A DNA stretch of 64,000 nt from Candidatus Ruthia sp. Plio_17_S18 (GTDB lineage: Bacteria > Pseudomonadota > Gammaproteobacteria > PS1 > Pseudothioglobaceae): NCBI GenBank assembly GCA_021730105.1, contig CP072538.1, forward strand, positions 620,001-684,000. The letters are read 5' to 3'. Position numbers and translations under genes: made by a program. This document shows positions 29,753 to 39,265 of this stretch, one piece after another. The notes under the pieces are model-generated. The model was not told the origin of the DNA. It worked only from the letters and a program-made list of their open reading frames with translations, and searched no databases. Numbering within the stretch: the stretch's first letter is position 1; every line of letters begins with the position of its first letter.

Positions 29753-32434
29753 TTACTGCTTATTATTAAAAACATATTTTGGCTTGAAAGCATAAACCAA
29801 CAATGGAATGATTGTTAGCGCAATTACCACATCAATAATTAATACCTCAGAAATAAAAATAGCCAATGCCCAAGTATTTGCTAATTGTGTCAACAAAGTT
29901 TACTAAAAATACTAAAATAAATGAAAATACTGCGGCACCTGTTGTTTCTAACGTATTTTTAAGAGAATCAACCCATTGTCCACCAGTAGCAAGCATCTCT
30001 TCTTTAATACTAGATATCATATAAATACCATAATCCACACCTAAACCCATAACAATCGACAATGACACCAAAGTTGCAAAATGCAAATTACCCGACCAAT
30101 TTTCAACACTAGTATAATATGCACCTAAACCATATTGTGCAAACAAAGTAACCAGCAACGTGGAAGTTAAAATACCTGCAATAAGCGGTGATCCAAAAAT
30201 AAGTGCAGCAATCACAAAAATAGCAAGTGCTGTTACCAGTGGTGCCTTAATATATTCCACTTCTGCCACATCATGCGTTGCTTCTGTAGCACCTAAAAAA
30301 CCACCTACTGACATTGTCGTACTACCACTTTGTTAAATGGTTATAACCTTACCAGTTTCAGGCATATGAACCACATCACCAGATTTAAAGCCACAAGTTA
30401 CTCAGTCAAAACCTGACTCGTCTTTATAATCCTCAAACCACTGTTGAATATCTTTAACGGTTTAGTGTGTATTTACTGGATCCATGGTATTAACAAAGCC
30501 CATAATAACACCTTCATTCCAATCTTTGTCATCTACGTCACCATACACGTCCATATTTTGAGAAAAAAATTTAGCATTCGGCACGTGAAAATATTTAAGG
30601 TTTGGTTCTTGCAATTCAGGCGTTATCATCAACATATTGACAATTTTTAAAAACTTAATGTATGGCCCTGTAAAACCAATGTTTGGGTGTGCACGCATCC
30701 AATCTTCAGTTTTTTCAATGCTGCATAACCTCAGCATTGTTAAACGCCACTTGCGGATTGTCCTAATCCTCATCCCAACATCAAGTGCCTTCTACCATTG
30801 TGCCATCATACGTACAAGCTGGCAACATTGGAAAATACTCTGGCTTGTCTTGAATCGGAATGTTGACTGATATCACACCCGGCATTATTTCACCCAAACG
30901 ACGTAGGTCAATATTAGCATCAGAATCATACTTAAACGCAGCACGTGAGCAGTTAATCCCTATTTCAATTCCTGGCATTGCAGATTCTGCAGTAGGTGTT
31001 AATACTTTGGTTTGTATGGCTGACCAAGTAATAAGTGCAACAATCATTACAATGGGAATAAATTTTAGTTTAGTAGTGACAACTTCAGTTAAGAAGTTAG
31101 CCATTAGAGTTTCTAATTTAGAGGTTTTGCATAGATATTTTTCTTTGTCTTTTTTAAGTCTTTTGGACAAAAAGTTGCCATTAAAATTGGCGCAATGGTA
31201 GTTGTGGTAATCAAAATTGTGAACATGCCAAATAAGCATAAGCCTTATAAAAATAAATATCCACAAATGATAAAGTTGCAGGAATGGCACTTTGTGCCGC
31301 ATTAACCGAATTCAAACACTTAACATGCAACTCATTTAAATATCGCCTAACGGACTTGCGCCGCATGCCCTGTGCCAATAGCAAGTAGCAACATTGGTGT
31401 CAACACCATCATAGTGGTAGGTTTATACTTTGTAAATCCCATTAAACCTAGAGTAATTAGAATCGTTGAAACCACGCCAATAAGCGGAAAAACTGAGCCA
31501 CGCCAGCCTTTGTTTAATTGCCAAAGTACAATAACCACAACTAAAAATGAGATTAAAAACAACCACCATTTTTGCACTAAGTCATACAACATAAATGCTA
31601 AGAAATATGGTTCACCTGCAATGCGAACCTCAACCCTGTCACCAAATTTATCCTTAATATTATTCATCAAATCAACCGTAGAAGAGAAGAGACCCAAGGT
31701 AAATAATCGGTTTTAACTGTGTCGGCATAATCACCAATAATAAAAAACCTTTATCTTTGCACACTTCATCATCAAACCAACCTGTTTGTGCAAATTCACA
31801 ACTACACCAAGCATTTTGGCTTGTTTAAGCATTAATATTGGCGCCAGCACTGGATTGTTTTCAATGCCCTTTTTTAAGATGTGCCAGTTGTTTATCTGCT
31901 AGATGTTTATCTTTAGTATTAATACCTGCAACTGGGGTCAGTCTTTCAAATTTTAAGCTTCCATATTCTGATGTGCCCATATATTTGATTTTCTGTTCTG
32001 CAATATCCATAAAATTATTTGCACGTGAATGCTTTAACGCCACCATATCATTATGGGCTTTTTGCACCATATTAACAAACCATGGTTGATACACATCAGA
32101 TGAAACATTTCATTTACCACCTGCATTTTCACAAATTGCTTGTGTCATTTTCACTGATGCATGCTCATTAAGTCGCAATCCTGTTTCATAATCATAATTG
32201 ATAGTCTCATCCGCACCAGCATAAGGATTATTACCAAAACCAAATTTTTGCTCACCATAGGCATTGGTCGCAACGTAGCGATTAGTTTCTGGCAACAAAG
32301 TATCAGGATCATTGCGAATGTCTAAATCTTTAATAAAGTAAGCGGCTATTAGAGTAAAAATCCCCATAAATACTAGTAAAACTTTACTATGACGTTATGA
32401 CAAACGCTGCGTATTTTGATGCAAAATTATTCAT
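29753..32434 (-). pseudogene. RND/MMPL-family exporter, heavily degraded
   Basis: The start MNNFASKYAAFVITHS is at 32434 and the end FKPKYVFNNKQ at 29753. Between them six open fragments in different frames can be ordered (32110-32434, 31861-32094, 31347-31697, 30781-31302, 30462-30773, 29847-30314). They carry RND features: DIRNDPDTLLPETNRYVAT, repeated blocks of membrane helices, and GLGVDYGIYMISSIKEE in the C-terminal helices. At least eight stops or frameshifts are present. The intact protein would have been an approximately 800-residue inner-membrane exporter. The outer-membrane protein remnant just upstream is its likely partner. Confidence 0.85.
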
Positions 32435-32465
32435 ATCTTGTTTTCCTTACATTTAAGCACTTTTT

Positions 32466-33600
32466 TTAAAAAGAATACTTAACACCAACTTGAATGTTAG
32501 AGGCGTTCTTTAACTGACCAAATTGAGTATTTTCATCACCCCAATATTTATTGTACTCAACCGTTACCTGAGTGTTATCATTAATTGAAAATTCAGCATC
32601 TAAGCGATTCCATTTACCACCATTTTCTTCAAACATAACAATATTGTTCCAGCGATGGTGTTGACTATCACAGAATGGCTTAGATAGAAAAAGTGAATAA
32701 CATTCTTTATTTTCTCAACCTTTTGGAAGCCATTAGACAAGTGCATGGTCGCATAATCTGTAGTATAACCTGTGCTATCATCAATATAATCTAAGTTTCT
32801 ATCTTGAATAAATTGGGTAGAAATCAACATATTTTTTAACACAGTGATATCCACACCTAACACATATTTAAATATGTCTGCTTTTTTCATTTGCAATGCA
32901 CCAATTAAGTCACCAACTACCAAACGAGATTTACTCATCACGAACAATCACAGGACCTAAAACTTTAGTCTTAATCGTCATATCAAACGAACCACCAAAT
33001 TGCTGCACACGCTTAACTTCTTGTGAGAATCGCCAAGTTTTGCTGGAGTGTTAGTAACACCACCATACACCCCGGTAGCACCAGTGGTAGTGACAATGGC
33101 GTTACCAGCAGTAATATCAGTATTAGCAACAGTATTTTTTGCTAAACTCATAAACTTTTAACTTTTGCCCTGTATTTCCTCTCCAAGACAAGTCAATAAT
33201 TTGATTTTTATCGTAGTTATATGAAGCATTTACTGAGTTGTTGTGTTATTTACAGCCTTTGCAACATTAAAAATTGCTCGTTCAAAACCTTAAGTTATAT
33301 TCGTAAAGTTATTACCAAATGCTTCAGCAGCAGTAGAAGTAGAGCCAGCACCAACCAATGCACCATTCATGACATACATTCTCATGGCTTCAAAAGCATC
33401 AACAGTAAAACCACTCATAGCTGTTGTGTTTAAATTTGATTGTGTGGCTAAATTACCATTGTAAGCAGCACCAACACCAGTAGTACCATCAGGTGTAAAT
33501 GCCATTGCAAATCTTGTGGCAACTGAACCTACATCAGGAGTAATGTTCAAAAAACCATTACGCACACCTGCCTGTGATAGAATCAGGGCCTTTCATCATA
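32466..33600 (-). pseudogene. Outer-membrane barrel protein (DUF1302-like), degraded
   Basis: The 3' end reads LDAEFSINDNTQVTVEYNKY, then FGQLKNASNIQVGVKYSF and stop: alternating strands with a terminal Phe, as in outer-membrane barrels, and similar in style to DUF1302 proteins that sit beside RND exporters. Upstream fragments are 32600-32947 (ADIFKYVLGVDI, STQFIQDRNLDY) and 33290-33565 (NITPDVGSVATRFAMAF), with stops between. The last fragment may belong to something else. The 5' boundary is a deletion junction with the iolC remnant near 33600-33630. Confidence 0.5.
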
Positions 33601-33614
33601 AAGGTGTGTTCTGC

Positions 33615-33705
33615 AATCAGTACCATTATTCAGTGTATGATCAATTTGTTACCAGTACAAATCCACTGCAACACGCCCTAGGCAAATAATATCTAATTTT
33701 TTCAT
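33615..33705 (-). pseudogene. iolC: 5' remnant of 5-dehydro-2-deoxygluconokinase gene
   Basis: Beginning with an ATG at 33705 that overlaps the iolB stop, the minus strand reads MKKLDIICLGRVAVDLYW, then a stop, then QIDHTLNN. This is the characteristic N-terminus of IolC kinases (KKLDxICLGRxxVDLYG). Only about 25-30 codons survive before unrelated sequence, so most of the gene has been deleted. Its order after iolB supports an ancestral iol operon. Confidence 0.7.
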
Positions 33706-34501
33706 TATGACTTCAACATCCATACATGATCGGGATGGTTTTTGAAAATCCATTGGCGCTTTGGTCCAGCCATTACATTTAAATAATAAGAGTCATGCCC
33801 ATAAGGCACGCCAATAGGATGATAACCACGAGACACTATAACAACACATTTATCCTCTACAAACATAGTTTCATCAACAGATAAATCATCAGTGTATACC
33901 CGCTGAAAAACAAAACCTTGGGCGGGGTTAATCCGATGATAGTAAATTTCTTCTAAATAAGACTCAATTGGCGGATTGTCACAGTCATGTTTATGAAGCG
34001 GATAACTAGACCAATTTCCAGCAGGTGTTTTAACTTCAACCAATAATACACTGTCTGCCTTGTCTTGTTCTGGCAAGATGTTGCAAATATGCCTTGTATT
34101 ACTATCCTGTCCTCGGGTTTCAGACTGCATGTGTTCTAGCTTTATTCATCTGGCAGGATAATGCCAAAAACCAGGTGCAGTTGCTACATCCAGCTCAAGT
34201 GTGGTTAAAGCCTTGATTGATATTTGACTCTCATTGGGTGCATATAGCGTGAGGTTTTTTGTCTTCAAAAACATTCATTCTGTCGCCAACATTATGATAT
34301 GTCTGACCATCTATAGTAATATCCGCTCTGCCTTATAAAATTATCAAACATGATTCAACATTTGAGTAACACCATGTTAGGTTTTGTTGTGGAGCCAGTT
34401 TATAGGCCTTTAAAGCCAACATACTTCCAATTTGTTACTTCTGGCGTAATGTTTTGATAACAACCATATGAGGTTGGATTAGGTAGCGATAATAGTGTCA
34501 T
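33705..34501 (-). pseudogene. iolB: 5-deoxy-glucuronate isomerase IolB, frameshifted
   Basis: The C-terminal half is an open frame (33705-34130) with unmistakable IolB sequence: GNWSSYPLHKHDCDNPPIES, EEIYYHRINPAQGFVFQRVY, GYHPIGVPYGHDSYYLNVMA. The N-terminal half starts at the ATG at 34501 (MTLLSLPNPTSYGCYQNITP, EVTNWKYVGFKGL) but hits stops and changes frame several times. IolB acts in myo-inositol breakdown. The start overlaps the rpiR stop (ATGA). Confidence 0.88.
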
Positions 34502-35328
34502 GTTTTTTGTTTTTGTTGATTGTATCCAATTGATACGCACATTGTTTGTGCTAAACATAGTGTTGCATTTAATGACCTAAATGTATGAATTTCTGCCTCA
34601 TGCACTATAAATAAATGATCTGCAAGATCAGCTATAGGATTAAGTTCTGTATCTGTAATAAGAATAACTTTTGTTTTTGACTGTTTTGCTATTTTTACCG
34701 TTTGAGTGGTAACTAAAAAATAAGGGTTATAAGTTATAGCAATCAACACAGCCTTATCGCTAAACCAATGATCTAGAGGAGGACTGCCCACACTTGCATT
34801 GTCAGCAATACGACAGCGTATGCCTAAATTATTTAACATGTAGTTAAAGTACACTACCACAGGGCATGCTCTATTTATACCACACACAAGCACTTCACTA
34901 GCGCCATATATCATTTTTACAGATTTGTCTATCAGAGCTGGATCAATTTGCTCAGATAAAAGCTTAGTTGTGCCAATGTTTCGTTCGATAACATCGTGAA
35001 ATATACTTGTAGTATTCGTACTTCTATCATTCTTAATTACTTTTTTTACATCTACAATACGTTGAGAATAATTAATTGTAGTTTGAGCAATTCGAACTTT
35101 AAAAAGCTTTTGTAATTGTGCAAAACCGCTAAAACCTATAGTCTGAGCAAAGCGCACCAAGGTTGATGGGTATACACCAACATCATCAGCAATTGACGCT
35201 AAAGTATTTGTGGCAAGCTGTTGTGGTTGATCAATAATATAAACAGCTATTAGTTGCATTTTTTTACTTAGTTTGGCGTATTTAGATTGCAACAAAGTAT
35301 TTAATTCATTAACATCCTGCGGAATCAT
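34498..35328 (-). CDS. RpiR-family transcriptional regulator (probable inositol regulator)
   Basis: An open 276-residue frame with an N-terminal RpiR helix-turn-helix domain (about 1-80; LATNTLASIADDVGVYPSTL, VRFAQTIGFSGFAQLQKLF) and a C-terminal SIS sugar-phosphate-binding domain (about 125-255; GASEVLVCGINRA, KAVLIAITYNPYFLVTTQ, KVILITD). It is the only undamaged gene of an inositol cluster: iolB overlaps its end and the iolG remnant ends 20 bases upstream. It presumably controlled this cluster. The SIS domain shows SP-replacements such as ITYNPY that may already reduce function; this is uncertain. Confidence 0.85.
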   Translation of the reverse strand: MIPQDVNELNTLLQSKYAKLSKKMQLIAVYIIDQPQQLATNTLASIADDVGVYPSTLVRFAQTIGFSGFAQLQKLFKVRIAQTTINYSQRIVDVKKVIKNDRSTNTTSIFHDVIERNIGTTKLLSEQIDPALIDKSVKMIYGASEVLVCGINRACPVVVYFNYMLNNLGIRCRIADNASVGSPPLDHWFSDKAVLIAITYNPYFLVTTQTVKIAKQSKTKVILITDTELNPIADLADHLFIVHEAEIHTFRSLNATLCLAQTMCVSIGYNQQKQKT

Positions 35329-35347
35329 AAGATAGATCCTAATTTAA

Positions 35348-35605
35348 TTATAAATGAACAACTTTACCACTTTGAAGAGACGCCATGGAGGCTTCAGTAA
35401 TTTGCATTGCCAATAAACCATCTTCAATACTGACACTTGGTTTAACGCCCCACTGAATAGAAGTGATAAAGTGTATTAACTCGTTATGAAATGCTTTGGT
35501 ATATCTTTGCATAAAAAAGTTTTTTGTTTTGGCGTGACTAACGCCTTGCGTATTACTTAATACGACATTATCTTACAATACATTTTGCACTTGCAACATG
35601 TAGTT
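35348..35605 (-). pseudogene. iolG: C-terminal remnant of inositol 2-dehydrogenase (Gfo/Idh/MocA)
   Basis: The minus strand reads MLQVQNVL, a TAA at 35573-35575, then DNVVLSNTQGVSHAK, FFMQRYTKAFHNELIHFITS and GVKPSVSIEDGLLAMQITEA to a stop at 35348. This is the typical tail of inositol dehydrogenases. The TAA replaces what looks like a Gln codon in the same frame. The N-terminal two thirds are missing and the fragment is fused in frame to an ABC ATPase remnant. Confidence 0.8.
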
Positions 35606-35871
35606 TTCACGATACACAGTTGCAATACCAGAATCAATCGCACTTCGCGGGCTATCAATAGTAGTAATTTTGCCCTTAAAATATATTTGCCCAGTTGTAG
35701 GCTGATGCACACCAGACATAATTTTAATAAATGTTGACTTGCCAGCGCCATTATCTCCCAATAAACAATGACATTCTCCTTGGGTAATTTTAATTGAGAC
35801 ATTCGAAAGTGCTTTTACCGGACAAAAACCTTTTCAATATCTGTTAGTTGAATTATTATTGGAGCGTCCAT
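35605..35871 (-). pseudogene. N-terminal remnant of sugar/inositol ABC transporter ATPase
   Basis: Starting at an ATG at 35871 (MDAPIIIQLTDIEKVF), with a frameshift after about 18 codons, it continues as CHCLLGDNGAGKSTFIKIMS, TGQIYFKGKITTIDSPRSAI, DSGIATVY. This is the N-terminus of RbsA/XylG-type ATPases with an intact Walker A. The rest of the protein, about 80%, is deleted and replaced in frame by the iolG tail around 35605. Confidence 0.82.
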
Positions 35872-36547
35872 TATCCTTTCCACATAATTATTTTACGAAT
35901 ATGGGCGTTAAAGATTACAGATAGTAATAGAATCATACCTAAAAACACTCTAAAAAGAGAGCTTTCAACACCTATAAAAACAAGCATTGCTGAACCAAAT
36001 TCAATTACTTAGTAAGTTGCAAATACAGTGGCACAAAAAGCAGTAAAAACAAATATTAACTTTATTAACAGTAACACCAACATACTTAGCTGCCTGGGCA
36101 TCTCCTTTCAGAGGCAAAAATAACAAACACAACAGCCCAGACAATCATCATAGGAATGCCATCTACAATAGGCTGACTAGCCTTAGTTACAAATTTAAAA
36201 ACATCAATCCACCTCTGTTCTGCAAACCATGTAAATAAACCTGTAAAAATTTTACCACCCAAAAGTGGTGCCAGCCAATCCCCTTTTGATACTTCATTAA
36301 TACCGCCAATAATCGTCTTCTGGGTAGAGTGAATTGAACCAAAAATTGTCAAGCCACGAAGAATATAAAGAAAGGCAAGACTAACAATAAATGATGGTAA
36401 ATTTGTTTTAATTACAATACAACCAATGAAAGCACCTAATAGCATTGGTAGTATAAAAGATGTTATGATACTCAGCCAAACATGCCAGTCCCAAACCACT
36501 GACGTAACGGCAATTTTTAAATTATTTTTAATGGGATTATCAGGCAT
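35871..36547 (-). pseudogene. Sugar/inositol ABC transporter permease, degraded
   Basis: The open part (36086-36547) shows permease features of the RbsC family: LLGAFIGCIVIKTNLPSFIV, SLAFLYILRGLTIFG. Past a frameshift near 36100 the text continues as FASGGDAQAAKYVGVTVNKV and, with stops, to HIRKIIMWKG at 35871, overlapping the ATPase start. The N-terminal helices are missing where it abuts the binding-protein remnant. Confidence 0.8.
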
Positions 36548-37138
36548 AACTTTTTAACTCCGTCGGATCTTGCCCAGACTCAATCATTTGTGATCCAAGA
36601 TTTACCCCAAGTGCGTCAGCAAAGCCTTGGCAACGTTCAACAGATGCATGGTTGGTTATATAGTGATTAACGCATAAGAACTTAGTTACACCAGCCACCT
36701 GAGCCTTTTTACCTGTACCAAAACCAGCGTTATATTCAGGCTGTCCAATATGTGCTAATGCGCCTAACATAACATTTCAGATTGTTCACAAGAACCAGAA
36801 TTAATTGTAGTGACTGGAGTACCTGTTGCCACTGCATTTGTAATCGGCCCTTTAAGTACATCGTAATCAGCAATCGTTACTATAATTCCATATGGATTGC
36901 CTGCTGCAGTTTGCTGAACAATTCTATCTAAATCTCCGGTCACAGGGTTACGGTAGTCCACTCTAACGTTCATTTGATCGCCAGCGACTTTAATTGCATT
37001 TTTAATCGTGTTCCACCAAGAGTATAAATCTGGGACATGGCTAATTAGCACAAATCTTTCACCTGCAGCAAATACTGTTGAAGTGCCTATGATAGATATC
37101 GTAAAAAATACAAAAACTGCGCTGATAATTTTTTGCAA
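36540..37138 (-). pseudogene. Periplasmic sugar/inositol-binding protein, truncated and frameshifted
   Basis: The first part (36764-37138) begins with a signal peptide (FVFFTISIIGTSTVFA) followed by ERFVLISHVPDLYSWWNTIK and the periplasmic-binding-protein pattern VQQTAAGNPYGIIVTIADYD. A frameshift near 36770 leads to 36540-36770 (MLGALAHIGQPEYNAGFGTG ... ERCQGFADALG), which stops after DPTELKSYA, well short of full length (about 200 of the usual 330-350 residues). The C-terminal part has been deleted up to the permease. Confidence 0.82.
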
Positions 37139-37183
37139 TCTATCTATTCATTTTTAACATCTTAATTACTCCTTGAATTATTA

Positions 37184-38640
37184 TTAAAAGACAACTAATT
37201 CAACTGTAACCGTATCTTTATTGAAAGTTATCCCAGCAAATTTATGGTAATCATGGCCTAAAATATGTATAAACAAATTATAAGTTTGTGTCTTTAAACT
37301 GTTGTGTTGCAAGAGATCTTTATCATTATCATATGCTGTCTGAATAAATCCAGCACGCAATTGCTCTATATTGTCTTTATAATTCATATAATGCTCATTA
37401 CTCGTGCTGATATATTCAGATGCACTTTCTACTGTGCTGTTAGCACGAATATCTTCAAAGTTAAATAATTCTGTAATATATAATTTTTTAACATTTTTTA
37501 CATTAGGGTCGTCATAAATTCCTAGTTGACGCATGCCTTCAATCAATGGCATTGATAACGTTTGAGCAATGTCTGCAATTAATATTTCTGTTGAATCAGT
37601 TGCAGATTCTATGCGTTCAATTTCTTCAATAAGACATGCAACATCGCCAACAATTTTTGGAATAGTTTCAATAAGTTTCATGCCTGGCACAGCACTCTCG
37701 GCGCCACTGTTTCCATGATTCCTACAAAGTTTGAATCATATCTAAGCTTTTCTTCCGCTTTGTCTAATAATTTAAGATCTTTAGCTTTAGCCTCATCAAT
37801 TAAATCATCTTTTGCTTTTATCAAATCCGCAAGTATATTCTTTTTTATCTTTGATTTTTTTTGCGAATATTGCACGACAAGTGAAGAATACTGGAAGATT
37901 ACAAATACCATACCAACAACCTTTTTTTCCTTTTTTAAGGGAACTTATACCATTCTTAGTTTGGTCTATTCTTATCGTCATTTGCGAATAATCATGCATT
38001 GGAAGGGGAAAATAAGATGCACTAATATCTACAGTTTTCTTGCTTGATATGTTATTTGCTGTAATTTTTATATTGCGTATCTGAACAATTTATTGCTGTT
38101 TATGATTATGATAACTGATAGCTTTAAGAATATCACGACCCCAATCCAAACTATAGACTCTATCAAACCCCAAAAGGGATAATTTTTTGTTTATTTGGTA
38201 CCACTCATTATCCGTTCCAAAAGCATCAACCCAAAACGTAGAATCTTGCTTTGTGTTTTTTCTTATGTTGTCTGTAATGTCTACTAAAGACGACCAACTA
38301 CCATTATTATAAGTTGCTACATATGCATAACTAGTTGTGATCATAGACATTAACTCCCCACGCAGAGTTTACTTATATAACGATTTTTCTACCTTCAGTT
38401 ACACCTACTAAAGGCAGTACAATTTCCATCGCTTGTTTGTAAGCACACTTCTTGGTGTTCATTCAGATGCCTCTTTAACTCAGAAGCATTATTTTCTAAA
38501 CCTCTAAGTGTAAAGTTGTCTTTAATAACAAACTCATTATTAACACCTGATACATTATGTGGCACTACTGATAACAAACGTAAAGAGTGTAAAAAAAATT
38601 AGAATATGTATTATTTTTATAAATTTTAAAATAGCAAGTC
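37184..38640 (-). pseudogene. Exported protein of unknown function, degraded
   Basis: A run of minus-strand fragments appears to be one decayed gene. It has a signal-peptide-like start near 38640 (LKFIKIIHILIFFTLFTFVI), then 38395-38577 (DNFTLRGLENNASELKRHLN), 38090-38350 (TTSYAYVATYNNGSWSSLVD, LLGFDRVYSLDWGRD), 37678-37999 (SQMTIRIDQTKNG, then a Lys/Asp-rich helical stretch) and 37184-37690 (KLIETIPKIVGDVACLIEEI). Frameshifts separate each. The LGFDRVYSLDWG piece is reminiscent of alpha/beta hydrolases, but I cannot assign a family. It lies upstream of the ABC binding protein and may have been unrelated to inositol. Confidence 0.55.
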
Positions 38641-38650
38641 ATCTTAATCT

Positions 38651-39265
38651 CCTTGTTTAGGTCTATGCTTCCATATCCCACTATAGAAAATACCACTGTA
38701 TTTTTAAACGTTTTAATTACCCTTCTAGCAGTTATTATTAACAATATAACTTGTTAAATAAACTATTACGCATTGTCAAGAAAATATGTTTAGTTTGGGG
38801 CTGTACTCCCATAACCATGCTGAATTTGTTTTAATATGTTCAATCGGCAATATTTATCCAAGTACATAACATGATCTTTTGGCGTTATCCCAGAACAAAT
38901 AATCACTCATATTTTTGTTAAATTCGTCTGCATTCTCTAAATTGTAGGAGGGTGTGTGTTGTTTGATTAAATCATTATCAATGTGTGATTATTTTGTAAT
39001 ACTTTCAAACCACATTTTTTTAAAGCTAATGCAAACTATAAGACTCTAATACTAAATAGGTAAAGAATTTGTGCAATTTAAACGTATTAAAAATTAAATT
39101 AGAATCTTCACTTATTTTACTAATCCACATTCATCACAACAACGAGTTAGAAATGAGTAAATTAATGGACTTATCAAAAAATATTTACCAAAGAAAAAAA
39201 TGGATTTTGCAAACATTACTTGTCTATTTATCTAGGTAAAATGTTTAATTTCTTTTAAAAAAAAT
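38651..39265. other. Gene-poor stretch, possible coding remnant
   Basis: No intact gene is visible in these 615 bases. On the minus strand around 38780-38980 a short stretch reads HTPSYNLENADEFNKNMSDY then LFWDN, which looks like protein-coding debris (LFWDN recalls the end of SGNH/GDSL hydrolases), but stops and frame changes follow at once. The rest is AT-rich with no convincing RNA gene or repeat. The promoter of the M48 protease gene should lie at its right end. Confidence 0.35.

Noticed and set aside
33221-33433. Plus-strand 70-residue frame rich in Ser/Cys
   Set aside because: It lies opposite the decayed barrel-protein fragment and its composition is that of an antisense frame.
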